6,504 nt of DNA from Alphaproteobacteria bacterium UBA3439 (lineage in GTDB: Bacteria; Pseudomonadota; Alphaproteobacteria; Puniceispirillales; Puniceispirillaceae). The stretch is from NCBI GenBank assembly GCA_002378605.1, contig DFSK01000012.1, positions 1,738 through 8,241 of the forward strand, in the 5' to 3' direction. Under the pieces are notes generated by a model that saw only the letters and a list, made by a program, of their open reading frames with translations, had not been told where the DNA came from and did no database searches. The position numbers and the translations under genes are program-made. Of this stretch, positions 5,681 to 6,504 are shown piece after piece. Positions within the stretch are counted from its first letter, which is position 1; each line of letters begins with the position of its first letter.

Positions 5681-6504
5681 ATGACAGGGTTATTTCATTT
5701 TGCAAATTTGGTTCGTGCCGGCATTCGTGACAATGCGTTGCTTTGGATGCTGATTGCCGGATTTGCGCTTTTTCCAATTTTCACGCATTTCGCCGATTTG
5801 CCATTTTGGAATGATGTGGCGATGCGGATCATGCTTCTTGGCATGGCGGCAATGGGGCTTAACCTTGTTCTTGGCTATGGCGGCATGGTGTCTTTTGGCC
5901 ATGCAGCCTTTATCGGCATTGGCGCCTATTGTGTTGGCATAAGCCAGTTTTTCGGCATAACAAATGGCTTGTTTCATGTGTTTCTTAGCATTGGTGTTTG
6001 CGGCGCGCTTGGGCTGGTGATTGGCTATCTTGCGCTTCGCACAACCGGCATTTATTTCATCATGATTACCCTTGCCTTTGCCCAAATGCTGTTTTTCCTA
6101 TTTGTGTCGCTTGAACAATTTGGCGGTGATGACGGGATGAGTATCGACCGTGCCGATTTTTTGGTGATCGATCTTTATGAACCGTTACGTCTGTATTTTC
6201 TGATCTGGGTTGCCTTGGCGCTTGTTGCGCTTGGTCTGATGTTTATTGTTCGATCGCGTTTTGGCGTCACCTTACGCGCCATCAAAAGCAATGAATCACG
6301 GGTCGAGGCGATGGGGCTTGTGCCGCTTCATTTCAAAATCACCAGCTATGTTATTTCGGCGGTGATTTGCGGGCTGGCGGGAACGCTATTTGCCAGTTGG
6401 CAGGAATATGTGTCACCCGACATCATGCATTGGACACGATCGGGCGAAATAATGATTATCATCATTCTTGGTGGGCTTGGCACTTTGGCAGGCCCGCTTC
6501 TTGG
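5681..6504 (+). CDS. livM-like: branched-chain amino acid-type ABC importer permease, LivM family (partial, 3' end outside window)
   Basis: From ATG 5681, 274 codons are open to the right edge, so the C-terminus is missing (LivM proteins are usually somewhat over 300 residues). Multiple membrane segments are visible. Family motifs in order are GLNLVLGYGGMVSFGHAAF-IGIGAY (about 59-83), RTTGIYFIMITLAFAQM (120-136), FGGDDGMS (147-154; a GG-x-DG loop is usual), the cytoplasmic EAA-like segment RSRFGVTLRAIKSNESRVEA (191-210), and ILGGLGTLAGPLL at the edge (262-274). The product forms the second half of the transmembrane pore with the LivH-type protein. The gene starts 4 bases after the LivH-type stop and so is cotranscribed with it. 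ATPase genes of the livG/livF type would be expected next, outside the window; in some systems the LivM permease is fused to its ATPase, which cannot be judged here. Confidence 0.93.
   Translation, partial: MTGLFHFANLVRAGIRDNALLWMLIAGFALFPIFTHFADLPFWNDVAMRIMLLGMAAMGLNLVLGYGGMVSFGHAAFIGIGAYCVGISQFFGITNGLFHVFLSIGVCGALGLVIGYLALRTTGIYFIMITLAFAQMLFFLFVSLEQFGGDDGMSIDRADFLVIDLYEPLRLYFLIWVALALVALGLMFIVRSRFGVTLRAIKSNESRVEAMGLVPLHFKITSYVISAVICGLAGTLFASWQEYVSPDIMHWTRSGEIMIIIILGGLGTLAGPLL

Noticed and set aside
5690..6085. Minus-strand frame of 131 codons opposite the LivM-type gene
   Set aside because: It is rich in Lys, His and Asn as expected for the complement of a membrane-protein gene, and the plus-strand frame carries all LivM motifs.

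Overview
The window looks like chromosomal DNA of a Gram-negative bacterium, most likely a marine-type alphaproteobacterium. The evidence is a base composition near half G+C by eye, Sec-type signal peptides, compact operons, and Rhodospirillales/SAR116-like protein flavour. That placement is an inference from style and not from a marker gene. No RNA gene, insertion sequence, CRISPR array or phage gene is visible.

Left part (1-2066): two divergent genes that both look like metal-uptake components. On the minus strand, from 801 and running off the left edge, is the N-terminal part of a periplasmic DUF4198-family protein (a family linked to nickel/cobalt uptake). On the plus strand, starting only 35 bases away, is a HupE/UreJ-type membrane protein (predicted Ni/Co permease) with a signal peptide and a periplasmic domain. 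The two share a very small divergent control region.

Middle (2110-3328): two overlapping plus-strand genes. The first encodes a 125-residue protein that resembles an SCP2-type lipid-binding domain. The second encodes a cytoplasmic alpha/beta hydrolase with an intact Ser-Asp-His triad. They lie close behind the HupE/UreJ gene and may be transcribed with it. A gap of about 180 bases follows; it holds no confident gene, only a 35-codon open frame whose stop touches the ribosome binding site of the next gene.

Right part (3510-6504): the start of a branched-chain-amino-acid-type (HAAT/Liv) ABC importer, in the order substrate-binding protein, LivH-type permease, LivM-type permease (cut by the right edge). 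The two ATPase genes (livG/livF type) are expected beyond the window but are not seen. An 8-bp intercistronic hairpin separates the binding-protein gene from the permease genes. The binding protein resembles the Peripla_BP_6 branch that includes aromatic-acid and other carboxylate binders. Together with the hydrolase and SCP2-like gene upstream, this suggests uptake and breakdown of a small organic acid, ester or aromatic compound. The substrate cannot be read from the sequence. Most of the window is ordinary, and no clearly new biological system is evident.
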